A program made the position numbers and the translations under genes. A stretch of 34,145 nt of DNA. It comes from Streptomyces flaveus. Lineage in GTDB: Bacteria > Actinomycetota > Actinomycetes > Streptomycetales > Streptomycetaceae. Positions 8,034-16,107 of the stretch are shown here, one piece after another. The notes under the pieces were generated by a model. That model was not told the origin of the DNA and searched no databases. It was given only the letters and a program-made list of their open reading frames with translations. The stretch's first letter is position 1, and each line of letters opens with the position of its first letter. The DNA lies in NCBI RefSeq assembly GCF_014647675.1, contig NZ_BMPQ01000013.1, forward strand, positions 1 to 34,145. The letters run 5' to 3'.

Positions 8034-8070
8034 AAATAGCATTTTAATTCTTTTAACTTTATAATTCGGG
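8034..8070. promoter_or_regulatory. AT-rich island with a perfect TATAAT
   Basis: A stretch of about 35 nt is roughly 80% A+T inside very GC-rich DNA and contains TATAAT at 8060-8065. It directly abuts the transposase fragment and precedes the hybrid kinase gene by about 130 nt. No convincing -35 element lies 17 nt upstream. It could be a promoter for the kinase gene or a leftover IS end. Confidence 0.35.
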
Positions 8071-8195
8071 CAGAAGCGTAGTCAGAACCGTCGGATCCGG
8101 CGTCCGATCTGCCCGGGAGGTCCGCAGCGAGTGGCCGTCGGCAGCCTTGGGAGGGCGCGGGCGGGTCACAAAGGCGCCAGGAGGAAGATTTCTCG

Positions 8196-11100
8196 ATGAC
8201 CCGGCCCGATGACCCGCGCACCGCGGCGGCCCGGGTGTTCGCCGAAGGTGGCGCGTTCGGCGAGCTTCTGGCAGGGATCGACTGGGCGGTGACGCCGCTC
8301 GGGCCCCCCGTCTCCTGGCCGGGGGCCCTGGTGGACACCCTGCGCCTCATGCTCACCTCGGAGCATGCGATGGCTCTGTATTGGGGGGCTGAATTCGCCA
8401 CGCTGTACAACCAGGGCTCCACACCCATTGTCGGCGCCAAACACCCCTGGGCGCTCGGCAGGCCCTACAAGGAGGTGTTCCCCGAGGTCTGGGCCCACCC
8501 CGTGAGCTCCCACTTCCACTATGTGACCGGTACCCGCAAGCCCCTGCTGGTCCCGAATGAGCTGCTCATCATGGAGCGCCACGGCTTTTTGGAGCAGTGC
8601 TACTTCGACTCCGCATTCCAGCCCGTGCTGCTGGACGACGGCACTGTCGGCGGCGTGCTGCAGATCCTCACCGAGACCACCGGCCGGGTACTGGGCGAGC
8701 GCCGGCTGCGCCTGCTGAGCGAGACCGGCACGCGCACGGCCGGGCTGCCCACCCTGGACGAGGTCGCCCGCGTGGTCGCCGAGGTGGCGGGCTCCTACCC
8801 CGAGGAGATCCCGTTTCTTGGCCTGTACCTGGCCTCCGAGCCGGGGATGCAGCGGCCGGCGGCCTCCGCCGGGCTCCGGTCGGCGCCCGAGACCGGCTCG
8901 CTGAGTGCGGCCGACGGGTCGGAGGCGGCGGCCCGGCTGGCTCAGGTGGTCGCCGACGGTGCCCCGGCCACGCTGCCGGCCGCCGCGTTCACCGGCGGCA
9001 GCACGGCCGGGCAGCACGCCGCGGCCACCCGGATCCCGGTCGAGGAGGCGCTGGCCCTGCCGCTGCACGGCGCGGGCCAGGTGGAGGGCGTCCTGGTGGT
9101 GGGCCTCAACCCCTGCTTCCCCCCGGCCGGGACCTACCACGACTTCCTGGAGGTGCTCGCCTCCGCCGTGGCCGGGGCGCTGTCGGCCGCGCTCGCACAC
9201 GAGTCGGCCGCGCTCGCGCACGAAGAGCAGCGCCGACGGGCGGAGGCGCTGGCCGAGCTGGACCGGGCCAAGACCACCTTCTTCGCCAACGTCAGCCACG
9301 AGTTCCGCACCCCGCTCACCCTGCTCCTGGGCCCGCTCCAGCAGGCCCTGGCCGACGAGGACCGGCCCGAGCGGCGCGAGCAGCTGGAGCTGGCCGAGCG
9401 CGGCGCCCTGCGCCTGCTGAAGCAGGTCAACACCCTCCTGGACGTCGCAAGGGCCGAGGCCGGGCAGATGCGCCCGGCCCTCGAACCGGTCGACCTCGCC
9501 GGTGCCACGGCCGAGCTGGCCGGGGTGTTCCGCTCCGCCTTCGAGGCGGCCGGGCTGACGCTGGAGGTGGACTGCCCGCCGCTGCCCAAGCCGGTGCCCC
9601 TGGACCGGGAGATGTGGGAGAAGATCATCCTCAACCTGCTCAGCAACGCCCTGAAGTTCACCTTCACCGGCGGCGCCCGGGTGGAGATGGCCGCGGCCGG
9701 CGACCGGGCCCGGCTGACCGTGACCGACACCGGCACCGGCATCCCCGCGGACGAGCTGCCGCGCCTGTTCGAGCGCTTCCACCGGGTCCGCGGCGCCCGC
9801 TCCCGCTCCCACGAGGGCAGCGGCCTCGGCCTGGTGCTGGTGAAGGACCTGGTGGAAGCGCACGGCGGCACCGTCGGCGTGGACAGTCGGCTCGGCCAGG
9901 GCACCACCGTCACCGTGGACCTCCCCTTCGCCGCCGCCCACCGGCCTCGCCCGGCCCCGCCCACGGCCGGCGCCGGATCCCCCGGGGAGACCCCCAGGGA
10001 AGGCGGAGGCGGCCGGCCCGGCCGCGCCGCGGCCTACGTGGACGAGGCGCTGGGCTGGCTGGCGGCCGACCCCGACCCCGCCGCGGCCACCTCTGCCTCC
10101 GCCGTGGCACGCACCCCGCAGGCCCCCGCGACCCACGATGCCCCCCACGGCCCCGGCCCGCACGAAACCGACCGCCCCCACCGGGCCCGCCTGCTGGTCG
10201 TCGACGACAACGCCGACATGCGCGCCTACCTCACCCAGCTCCTGCAGCCCGACTACGACGTGCTGCTTGCCGCCGACGGCCGGGCCGCCGTGGAGACGGC
10301 CCTGGCACAGCCGGTGGAACTGGTGCTCAGCGACGTGATGATGCCCCGCATGGACGGCTTCGAGCTGGTCCGGGCGCTGCGCGCCGACCCGCGCACCGCC
10401 CGCCTGCCCATCGTCCTGCTCACCGCCCGCGCCGGCGAGGAGGAATCCGTGCAGGGCCGGCACGCCGGCGCCGACGACTACCTGGCCAAACCCTTCTCCG
10501 CGCGCCAGCTGCTGGCGCGCGTCCGCACCGGGTTGGAACTGTCCCGGCTGCGCGAACAGGGCCTGACCGAGACCCGCAACCAGCTGGCCGTGCTGGCCTC
10601 CCTGGCCGAAGCGGGCCTGCGGCTGGCCAACACCCTCGACCCGGACCAGATACTGCAGACCGCCGGCCAGATCCTGCTGCCCGACTTCGCCGACCAGATC
10701 AGCATCCACCTCACCGCCGCGGCACCTGCCCCGGCGCAGTCGCCCCCGGCATACATCGCCGGCGCCCCCCTCCTCGACCGCGAGGCCCTGACCACCGCCG
10801 CCGCCCACGCGATCGACGACACCACCCCAGCCCCAGCCGGCTCGCACCCAGTCCCAGCCGACCCGCACCCAGTCCCAGCCGACCCGCACCCAGTCCCAGC
10901 TGGCCCGCACCCGGCGCCCGCCGCCGTGCTGGCCCTGCCGCTGCACGCCCACGACCAGACGCTGGGGGCCCTGGTACTGGTCCGGCACACCGGCGGGTAC
11001 TCCGCGGTCGAACACAAGTATCTGGAGAACCTCGCCCACCGCCTGGCCCTGGCCTACGACAACGCCACCCGGTACCACAACGAGCGCCGCCTCGCCCTGA

Positions 11101-11819
11101 CCCTGCAGCGCGCCCTGCTGCCCCACCGCCTGCCCCAGGTGCCCGGTGTGCGCCTGGCCACCCAATACCGGGCCAGCAACCGCGGCGCCGAGGTCGGCGG
11201 CGACTGGTACGACGTGCTCGCCCTGCCCGACGGCGCCGTGGGGCTGGCCATCGGCGACGTCATGGGCCACGACGTGGAAGCCGCCACCGTGATGGGCCAA
11301 CTCCGCTCCGCCCTGCACAGCCTCGCGCTGGAGGGCGCCGGCCCGGCCCAGGTGCTGACCAGGCTGGACGCCTACCTGCAGTCGCTCGCCACCGACCGCT
11401 TCGCCACCTGCCTGTACGCGGTCTACGACCCCCACCGGCACCGCCTGCGCTACGCCGCCGGCGGGCATCTGCCGCCCCTGCTGGTAGCCGCCGACACCGC
11501 CTACCTGGAGCTGCCCCCGGCGCTGCCGCTGGGACTGGGCAGCATCCCGGTCGACCGCGAGGTGGCGTTCCCGCCCGGCACCAGCCTGCTGCTGTACACC
11601 GACGGCCTGGTGGAGAACCGGGCGTTGTCCCTGGACGACGGCCTGGCGGCCCTGCGCCAGACCTGCGACGCGCTGCCCGCCGCCGCCCGCACCGACCCCC
11701 AGCAGATCACCGAACGGGCCCTGGAGCTGCTGAACACCCCCGACCGGGTCGACGACGACGCCGCCCTGCTCGCCGCCACCGCCGAACCGTCGCGTCGGAC
11801 CATCGCGTCGAACCGGTGA
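8196..11819 (+). CDS. Hybrid PAS-GAF histidine kinase / receiver / GAF / SpoIIE-type phosphatase
   Basis: A 1207-residue soluble signalling protein; ATG at 8196 follows AGGAGGAAG by about 7 nt. Domains in order are: PAS-like sensor (about 40-165), GAF (about 190-330), HisKA with FFANVSHEFRTPLTLLLGP (H near 368), HATPase (N box EKIILNLLSNALKF, G boxes DTGTGIP and GSGLGLVLVKDL), receiver (RLLVVDDNADMRAYL near 665, phosphoacceptor in LVLSDVMMPRMDGF, KPFS lysine), second GAF (about 800-965), and a C-terminal PP2C/SpoIIE phosphatase (EVGGDWYDV, AIGDVMGHD, YAAGGHLPPLL). Such a chain could couple a phosphorelay to dephosphorylation of an anti-sigma-factor antagonist. No transmembrane segment and no DNA-binding domain are visible. 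A proline-rich heptapeptide repeat lies in the second GAF region. The gene stands alone, converging on the ABC exporter. Confidence 0.92.
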   Translation: MTRPDDPRTAAARVFAEGGAFGELLAGIDWAVTPLGPPVSWPGALVDTLRLMLTSEHAMALYWGAEFATLYNQGSTPIVGAKHPWALGRPYKEVFPEVWAHPVSSHFHYVTGTRKPLLVPNELLIMERHGFLEQCYFDSAFQPVLLDDGTVGGVLQILTETTGRVLGERRLRLLSETGTRTAGLPTLDEVARVVAEVAGSYPEEIPFLGLYLASEPGMQRPAASAGLRSAPETGSLSAADGSEAAARLAQVVADGAPATLPAAAFTGGSTAGQHAAATRIPVEEALALPLHGAGQVEGVLVVGLNPCFPPAGTYHDFLEVLASAVAGALSAALAHESAALAHEEQRRRAEALAELDRAKTTFFANVSHEFRTPLTLLLGPLQQALADEDRPERREQLELAERGALRLLKQVNTLLDVARAEAGQMRPALEPVDLAGATAELAGVFRSAFEAAGLTLEVDCPPLPKPVPLDREMWEKIILNLLSNALKFTFTGGARVEMAAAGDRARLTVTDTGTGIPADELPRLFERFHRVRGARSRSHEGSGLGLVLVKDLVEAHGGTVGVDSRLGQGTTVTVDLPFAAAHRPRPAPPTAGAGSPGETPREGGGGRPGRAAAYVDEALGWLAADPDPAAATSASAVARTPQAPATHDAPHGPGPHETDRPHRARLLVVDDNADMRAYLTQLLQPDYDVLLAADGRAAVETALAQPVELVLSDVMMPRMDGFELVRALRADPRTARLPIVLLTARAGEEESVQGRHAGADDYLAKPFSARQLLARVRTGLELSRLREQGLTETRNQLAVLASLAEAGLRLANTLDPDQILQTAGQILLPDFADQISIHLTAAAPAPAQSPPAYIAGAPLLDREALTTAAAHAIDDTTPAPAGSHPVPADPHPVPADPHPVPAGPHPAPAAVLALPLHAHDQTLGALVLVRHTGGYSAVEHKYLENLAHRLALAYDNATRYHNERRLALTLQRALLPHRLPQVPGVRLATQYRASNRGAEVGGDWYDVLALPDGAVGLAIGDVMGHDVEAATVMGQLRSALHSLALEGAGPAQVLTRLDAYLQSLATDRFATCLYAVYDPHRHRLRYAAGGHLPPLLVAADTAYLELPPALPLGLGSIPVDREVAFPPGTSLLLYTDGLVENRALSLDDGLAALRQTCDALPAAARTDPQQITERALELLNTPDRVDDDAALLAATAEPSRRTIASNR
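10845..10911 (+). repeat. 21-bp in-frame tandem repeat (heptapeptide PHPVPAD)
   Basis: About three near-identical 21-bp units encode HPVPADP-type heptads within residues about 883-905 of the hybrid kinase; flanking copies are diverged (SHPVPAD, PHPAPAA). The units differ by one or two bases, indicating recent slippage. The insert falls inside the second GAF domain, probably in a surface loop. Confidence 0.8.
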
Positions 11820-11988
11820 CCCGCAGGCTGACGGAAGTGCCGTACAACCGACCGCTGTTGCTCGTAGTCATTGCCGGTCGGTCCGAGGAAGCCGCGGATT
11901 CGCTGATCCACTGCTGACGAACTGTCTCCATCGCTCATGGAGTCGCGGATCCCGGACGTCATGTCGAGGGCACTGCATGTCGAGGGCG

Positions 11989-13878
11989 CTATCGGTCCTG
12001 GGAGAGTGCGAGGAGTTCGGCGAAGATGCCGCCCGCATGGACGAGTTCGTCGTATCCGCCCTGTTCGGTGATGCGGCCCTGGTCCATCACCACGATGTGG
12101 TCGGCGACCTTCGTGTTCTCGAGCCGGTGCGTGACGACGATCGTGATGCGGTCGCCGGCGATGGCCTTGATCTCCTCGAAGATCGCGTGCTCGCCGCGGG
12201 GATCCATCTGAGAGGTCGGCTCGTCGAGGATCAACAGGGACGGGCGCCGGTACAGAGCCCGGGAGCAGGCCAGCCGCTGCCACTGTCCTCCGGACAGTTC
12301 GGCCCCGCCGAACACCTCGCGGGCGAGGAGCGTATCGAGGCCTTGGGACAGCTCCTCGACGGCTTCGCGCATACCGACCGCGTCGAGCGCCTGCCACACC
12401 TCTCCGTCGTCGAAGGTCCGGGGCTGGCCCAGCGTCACGTTCTCCCGCACCCGCAGCGGCCACTGGGCGAAGATCTGCGGGACCAGACCCGTGCGGCTCC
12501 AGACCGTGGCCTCGGCGATGCGGGCGAGGTCCGAGCCGTTCCAGGTCACACGGCCCTTGTCCGCGAGGTAGATCCCGGTGATCAGGCGGGTCAGCGTGCT
12601 CTTGCCGGAACCGTTCACCCCAACGACGGCGAGGATCTCCCCGCGCCGCAGGGTCAGGGAGACCCGGTCGACGGCCGGCTTGTCCTTCCCCGGATACTGG
12701 TACGTGACCTCGTCCAGCCGGATCTCCTCCACGGGCGCGCTCACGGCGAGTTCACCGCGGTCCGGCGCCCGTGCCTCGGCGTCGTCGAGGAAGGCCTGCA
12801 TATCGCTCAGGTACAGGCTGGTGTGGAACACGGCGGCCCCGTTGATGATCACCTGGGACAGCGCCGCCAGCGTCGTCTGGACCGCGACGACAGCCGTCGC
12901 GGCGAGGGCGAGCGCGACCCGTCCGGTCACGGCGAGCCAGGCGAGAACCGCCCAGGTGGCGACCAGGAACACCCCGCCGACCACCGATGACACCAAGGCG
13001 ATCCGCAGCGTCCGGGGAGCGGCGGTCAGCGTGCGCCCGTCGACCCGCTCCGACAGGGACCGGTACCAGTACAGCAGGTAGTCCGTCATCCCGTTGGCGC
13101 GGACCTCGTCGGCGTACTTCGGCGTCGTCGACCACCACCGCATCATGCCCCTGACGTTGCGGTCGGCGACGTTGGCGTAGTGGATCTCGTAGTCGACCCG
13201 GGCGCTCAGCACCGCGCCGACGCCGGCCGGGAGTACGGCGAGCAGGAGCAGGGGCAGCATCAGGGGGTTCAGGACCGACAGGACGCCGCTTGCCGTGACC
13301 ATCTTGACCAGGGCCGACATGAAACGCTGGGCGTCGGAGACCATGACGTGGGTGCGGATCACTCCCATCTCCGCCGCTTCCTGCCGGTCCGCGAATCCGT
13401 CCACGGCGTAGGCCGCCGCCTCCACCCGGCAGACCGCTTCGACCAGCGCGGTGTCCGTCACGGTCGTCAGCCTGGGGGTGATGCGACGCTCGGCGTACGT
13501 GGACACGGCAGCCGAACCGCGCGTGAGCGCGCTCGCACCGGCCACGACGAGGAGAGCCGGCAGGGCCGCGTGCAGCCGGTCGGCGACGGAACCGCCGCCG
13601 AGGACGGGGCGCATGGCACTGGCCGTCGCGGCCAGCAGCACCGCGGCGGCCACGCCGGTGACCAGCTGGCAGACCAGCAGGAGGAGGACGGCCCGTCGGT
13701 CGACGTCCCACGACATCCTGGCGATGCGGCGCAGCACGGAGGGCAGCTGCCCACAGAGCTTGCGGAAGGAGACCTCGCCAAGCGGGTTGATGGAGTACTG
13801 GCCCGTGTAGGTGATCTCGGCGGGCGGCGGCGGAGGCGGAGTGACGGCTTGCGTGTCCTGGGTGTCGGCTGAGGTCAA
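11989..13878 (-). CDS. ABC exporter, fused permease-ATPase
   Basis: A 629-residue half-transporter. The start is TTG at 13878 with GCAGGAGAG five nt upstream; the protein begins with a polar segment containing a PPPPPP run. Membrane helices fall at about 63-90, 105-125, 190-235 and 285-340. The nucleotide-binding domain carries Walker A GVNGSGKST (near 420), signature LSGGQ (near 527), Walker B LLILDEPT (near 547) and an H-loop VVTHRLEN. It resembles the single-polypeptide exporters that dimerise to export peptides or lipids. Its substrate is unknown. It is the only exporter near the putative peptide locus but lies 6 kb away on the same strand with unrelated genes between, so a link is speculative. 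Confidence 0.9.
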   Translation of the reverse strand: MTSADTQDTQAVTPPPPPPAEITYTGQYSINPLGEVSFRKLCGQLPSVLRRIARMSWDVDRRAVLLLLVCQLVTGVAAAVLLAATASAMRPVLGGGSVADRLHAALPALLVVAGASALTRGSAAVSTYAERRITPRLTTVTDTALVEAVCRVEAAAYAVDGFADRQEAAEMGVIRTHVMVSDAQRFMSALVKMVTASGVLSVLNPLMLPLLLLAVLPAGVGAVLSARVDYEIHYANVADRNVRGMMRWWSTTPKYADEVRANGMTDYLLYWYRSLSERVDGRTLTAAPRTLRIALVSSVVGGVFLVATWAVLAWLAVTGRVALALAATAVVAVQTTLAALSQVIINGAAVFHTSLYLSDMQAFLDDAEARAPDRGELAVSAPVEEIRLDEVTYQYPGKDKPAVDRVSLTLRRGEILAVVGVNGSGKSTLTRLITGIYLADKGRVTWNGSDLARIAEATVWSRTGLVPQIFAQWPLRVRENVTLGQPRTFDDGEVWQALDAVGMREAVEELSQGLDTLLAREVFGGAELSGGQWQRLACSRALYRRPSLLILDEPTSQMDPRGEHAIFEEIKAIAGDRITIVVTHRLENTKVADHIVVMDQGRITEQGGYDELVHAGGIFAELLALSQDR

Positions 13879-14192
13879 CTGGACTCTCCTGCAAGGTCGT
13901 TGTGAACGGATCGGCGCGGGCGAACGCCAATGGAGTCAACGACGCGGAAGGTGTGTCGAACACACGTGTTTGAGACGGTGTGGATTCCGTACGGGAGCAC
14001 GGAAAGCGTCAGGTGCGGAGTGCATCCACCCTTGGGGCATGCGGTCGGCCCTGGGCCGGACAATGGCCGAAACGCCGAGGTCGATACGTATGTGTCAGAC
14101 GGGGTTTCGCCGAGCACCGAGCGGCGCGCGACTCTGCCCCAGGGCTGAAAAATCGGGGGCGTCGGACGGGCCGTGGGCGGTACGTTCCCCGA
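13879..14192. promoter_or_regulatory. Divergent promoter region with inverted repeat GTGTG-N5-CACAC
   Basis: This 314-nt gap lies between the exporter (leftward) and the methyltransferase (rightward). At 13951-13965 is GTGTG-TCGAA-CACAC, followed by the palindrome ACACGTGT (13962-13969), about 75-90 nt upstream of the exporter start; it could be an operator. A second short palindrome ATACGTAT is at 14084-14091. No credible ORF was found. Confidence 0.35.
14181..14186 (+). promoter_or_regulatory. -10 hexamer TACGTT of a probably leaderless methyltransferase transcript
   Basis: TACGTT ends exactly 6 nt before the ATG at 14193 and no Shine-Dalgarno sequence is present, so transcription would start at the start codon. 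The same geometry recurs at 16096 and 17489. Confidence 0.45.
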
Positions 14193-14933
14193 ATGCATGA
14201 TGAGGACGGCTACTTCGGGGAGAAGGTGGCGGCCGGCTACGACGAGTCGGCGGCGGACATGTTCCGCCCGGAGGCGGTGGATCCGGCGGTCGACCTGCTG
14301 GTCGGGCTCGCAGGCGACGGCCGGGCGCTCGAACTCGGCATCGGCACCGGCCGGATCGCACTGCCGCTGGCCAGGCGCGGGATCCCGGTCCATGGCATCG
14401 ACATGTCGCGGGCCATGGTGGCCCAACTGCGCGCCAAGCCCGGCGGCGACACCGTCGGCGTGACGATCGGCGACTTCGCCACGACGCGAGTGGAGGGCAC
14501 GTTCGCGGTCGCCTACCTCGTCTTCAACACGATCAACAATCTGACGACGCAGGACGCCCAGGTGGCCTGCTTCCAGAACGCCGCCGCCCATCTGCGGCCC
14601 GGCGGCTGCTTCGTCATCGAGGTGGGCGTGCCGGAGCTGCGCCGGCTGCCGCCGGGGCAGAACGCCGTGCCGTTCCGCATCAGCCCCACACAGTGGGCGT
14701 TCGACATATACGACGTCGCCACCCAGGCGATGAGTTCGAACTACGTCACCATCGTCGACGGGCGAGCCAAGCACGAGTACTACCCGTTCCGGTACGTGTG
14801 GCCCTCGGAACTGGATCTGATGGCGCGGCTCGCCGGACTGCGGCTGCGCGACCGCTGGGAGGACTGGGACCGGGCGCCGTTCACCAGCGAGAGCCGCCGG
14901 CATGTCTCGGTCTGGGAGAAGCCCGCCGACTGA
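14193..14933 (+). CDS. Class I SAM-dependent methyltransferase
   Basis: A 246-residue Rossmann-fold methyltransferase. Motif I is ALELGIGTGRIALPLARRG (about residues 49-67), followed by the acidic end of strand 2 in GIDMSRAMV, and by LRPGGCFVIEVGVP after strand 4. The N-terminus YFGEKVAAGYDESAADMF is typical of small-molecule methyltransferases of the Methyltransf_25 type. The substrate cannot be inferred. No ribosome site precedes the ATG; a TACGTT 6 nt upstream suggests a leaderless mRNA. The stop lies 9 nt from the stop of the convergent arginase-family gene. Confidence 0.85.
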   Translation: MHDEDGYFGEKVAAGYDESAADMFRPEAVDPAVDLLVGLAGDGRALELGIGTGRIALPLARRGIPVHGIDMSRAMVAQLRAKPGGDTVGVTIGDFATTRVEGTFAVAYLVFNTINNLTTQDAQVACFQNAAAHLRPGGCFVIEVGVPELRRLPPGQNAVPFRISPTQWAFDIYDVATQAMSSNYVTIVDGRAKHEYYPFRYVWPSELDLMARLAGLRLRDRWEDWDRAPFTSESRRHVSVWEKPAD

Positions 14934-14942
14934 CGGCCGGCT

Positions 14943-15890
14943 TCAGAGGACGGTGTGCCGCGCCGACAGCCCCCGGTACAGGCACTCGGTGAGGCGGGCG
15001 GCGATGCTGCCGTCGGGGTCGAGGCGGGGGTTGAAGATCGTGACGTCGAAGCCGACGGCCCGTTCGCCGGCCAGCGCCGTCTGCAGCACGCTCTCGAGTT
15101 CCGGCCAGGTCAGTCCGCCGGGGATGCGGTAGTCGACGGCGGGCATCACCGCGTCGTCCAGTACGTCGACGTCGAGATGGACCCAGTACCCGCCGCTCCC
15201 GCCCCGGGTGAGCCGTTCGACCGCCTGGCGCGCGGCGGTGTCGGCGCCGAGAGCCCGTACCGCATCGAGGTCGAACGCGTGCAGCCCCGGCGGCAGCGGC
15301 TGCATCCCGGCCGCGGTGGACTCCTCGGTGTCGCGGAAGCCGAGGGCGACGACATTCTCGTCCCTCAGCAGGGGACCACGGCCCTCCAGGTCGGTCAGCA
15401 GGCTGGGTCCGCGGCCCGTGGCCAGGGCGAGTTCCATCGAGGCCACCTCGCCCGTCGGCTCCGCGGACGGCTGGTAGAAGTCGGTGTGGCCGTCGAGGAA
15501 CAGCAGGCCGTAGCGTCCCCGGCGGCGCAGGGCGAGGAGATTGCCGAGCAGGATGCTGCAGTCGCCGCCGAGGACCACGGGGAAGCCGCCCCGGTCCAGT
15601 ACGCCGCCCACGGCGTCGGCCAGCTCCACGGAGTACCGCGCGATGCCGACCGGGTTGAGCACCCCCGTGTCGGCGTCCCGCCTCGGGTCGTACGCCGCCG
15701 CCTCGACCCTCCCCCACTCTCGAATTCGCTCGAGCGGGGGGACCCCCATGAGCGGGGGGACCCCCATGGCCACCACCGCCCCGAGGCGGTCGAGCAGCCC
15801 GGCATCGCGCAGGGCTTCCGGTAGATCCTGTACCCCTGACGGCCGCAGCCCGAGCACGGACGGCGCCTCGATGACCATCAACTCCCGCAC
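14943..15890 (-). CDS. Arginase/agmatinase/formiminoglutamase-family protein
   Basis: A 315-residue ureohydrolase-fold protein. Metal-site motifs are visible: GGDCS (where many members have GGDHS), FLDGHTDFY and HLDVDVLDDAVMPAVDYR. These would hold a dinuclear manganese centre that hydrolyses a guanidino-type C-N bond; the exact substrate is unknown. The GTG start at 15890 is preceded by AAAGGGG at good spacing; an ATG at 15878 is the alternative. Residues about 42-61 (GVPPLMGVPPL and flank) derive from an in-frame repetitive element and have no counterpart in the family by eye. The gene converges on the methyltransferase. Confidence 0.85.
   Translation of the reverse strand: MRELMVIEAPSVLGLRPSGVQDLPEALRDAGLLDRLGAVVAMGVPPLMGVPPLERIREWGRVEAAAYDPRRDADTGVLNPVGIARYSVELADAVGGVLDRGGFPVVLGGDCSILLGNLLALRRRGRYGLLFLDGHTDFYQPSAEPTGEVASMELALATGRGPSLLTDLEGRGPLLRDENVVALGFRDTEESTAAGMQPLPPGLHAFDLDAVRALGADTAARQAVERLTRGGSGGYWVHLDVDVLDDAVMPAVDYRIPGGLTWPELESVLQTALAGERAVGFDVTIFNPRLDPDGSIAARLTECLYRGLSARHTVL
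15708..15767. repeat. Streptomyces short palindromic repeat inserted in the arginase-family gene, with an 18-bp tandem copy
   Basis: The element contains CTCTCGAATTCGCTCGAG (15717-15734), then GCGGGGGGACCCCCAT. The final 18 bp, starting GAGCGGGGGG, are duplicated exactly at 15732-15749 and 15750-15767. The GGGGG/CCCCC and CGAATTCG dyads resemble small dispersed repeats I know from streptomycete genomes. The insertion keeps the reading frame and adds about 20 residues. Confidence 0.65.
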
Positions 15891-16107
15891 GCCCGAACCC
15901 CTTTGTCCGCCGGCCTGCCTCAGGGCGTCGGCTGTCGAGCACCGCCACCACATCACCCATAGTGTCGCAGAACGGACACTCTCTCCTGTGCCGCCGCAGA
16001 CCGGTTGCGGCCCGGACCGACCGCTCACAGCCGCGTCCGCCACCACCCCGACACCGAATGACGCACGTCTCCCTGCGCCCGGCCTCCCGCGGGCCTACGC
16101 TCACCCC
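15891..16107. promoter_or_regulatory. Divergent intergenic region with inverted repeat AGTGTC-N8-GACACT
   Basis: The gap between the arginase-family gene and the CysRS-like gene contains AGTGTC (15961-15966) and GACACT (15975-15980), a 6-bp inverted repeat with an 8-nt spacer, about 75 nt upstream of the arginase-family start. TACGCT at 16096-16101 is the probable -10 of the rightward gene. No ORF with a ribosome site was seen. Confidence 0.3.
16096..16101 (+). promoter_or_regulatory. -10 hexamer TACGCT, probably leaderless transcript
   Basis: TACGCT ends 6 nt before the GTG at 16108 and there is no ribosome site, so the mRNA likely begins at the start codon of the CysRS-like gene. Confidence 0.45.

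Noticed and set aside
10845..10911. Tandem repeat considered as a CRISPR array
   Set aside because: Units are contiguous, in frame and without spacers; it is coding slippage.
8166..11468. Very long open frame antisense to the hybrid kinase gene
   Set aside because: It is glycine/glutamine-rich low-complexity translation caused by GC-rich third positions on the opposite strand; it has no motifs and the sense strand encodes a multi-domain protein.
11989..13878. ABC exporter as part of the peptide locus
   Set aside because: It is 6 kb away with unrelated genes and an IS scar between; linkage is only speculative.
13930..14148. 72-codon plus-strand frame upstream of the methyltransferase
   Set aside because: No ribosome site, atypical composition, and it lies in what appears to be a divergent promoter region.
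15901..15908. CTTTGTCC near the arginase-family start
   Set aside because: There is no GGARAAAG partner 7 nt away, so it is not counted with the ROK operators; it overlaps the ribosome site of the minus-strand gene.
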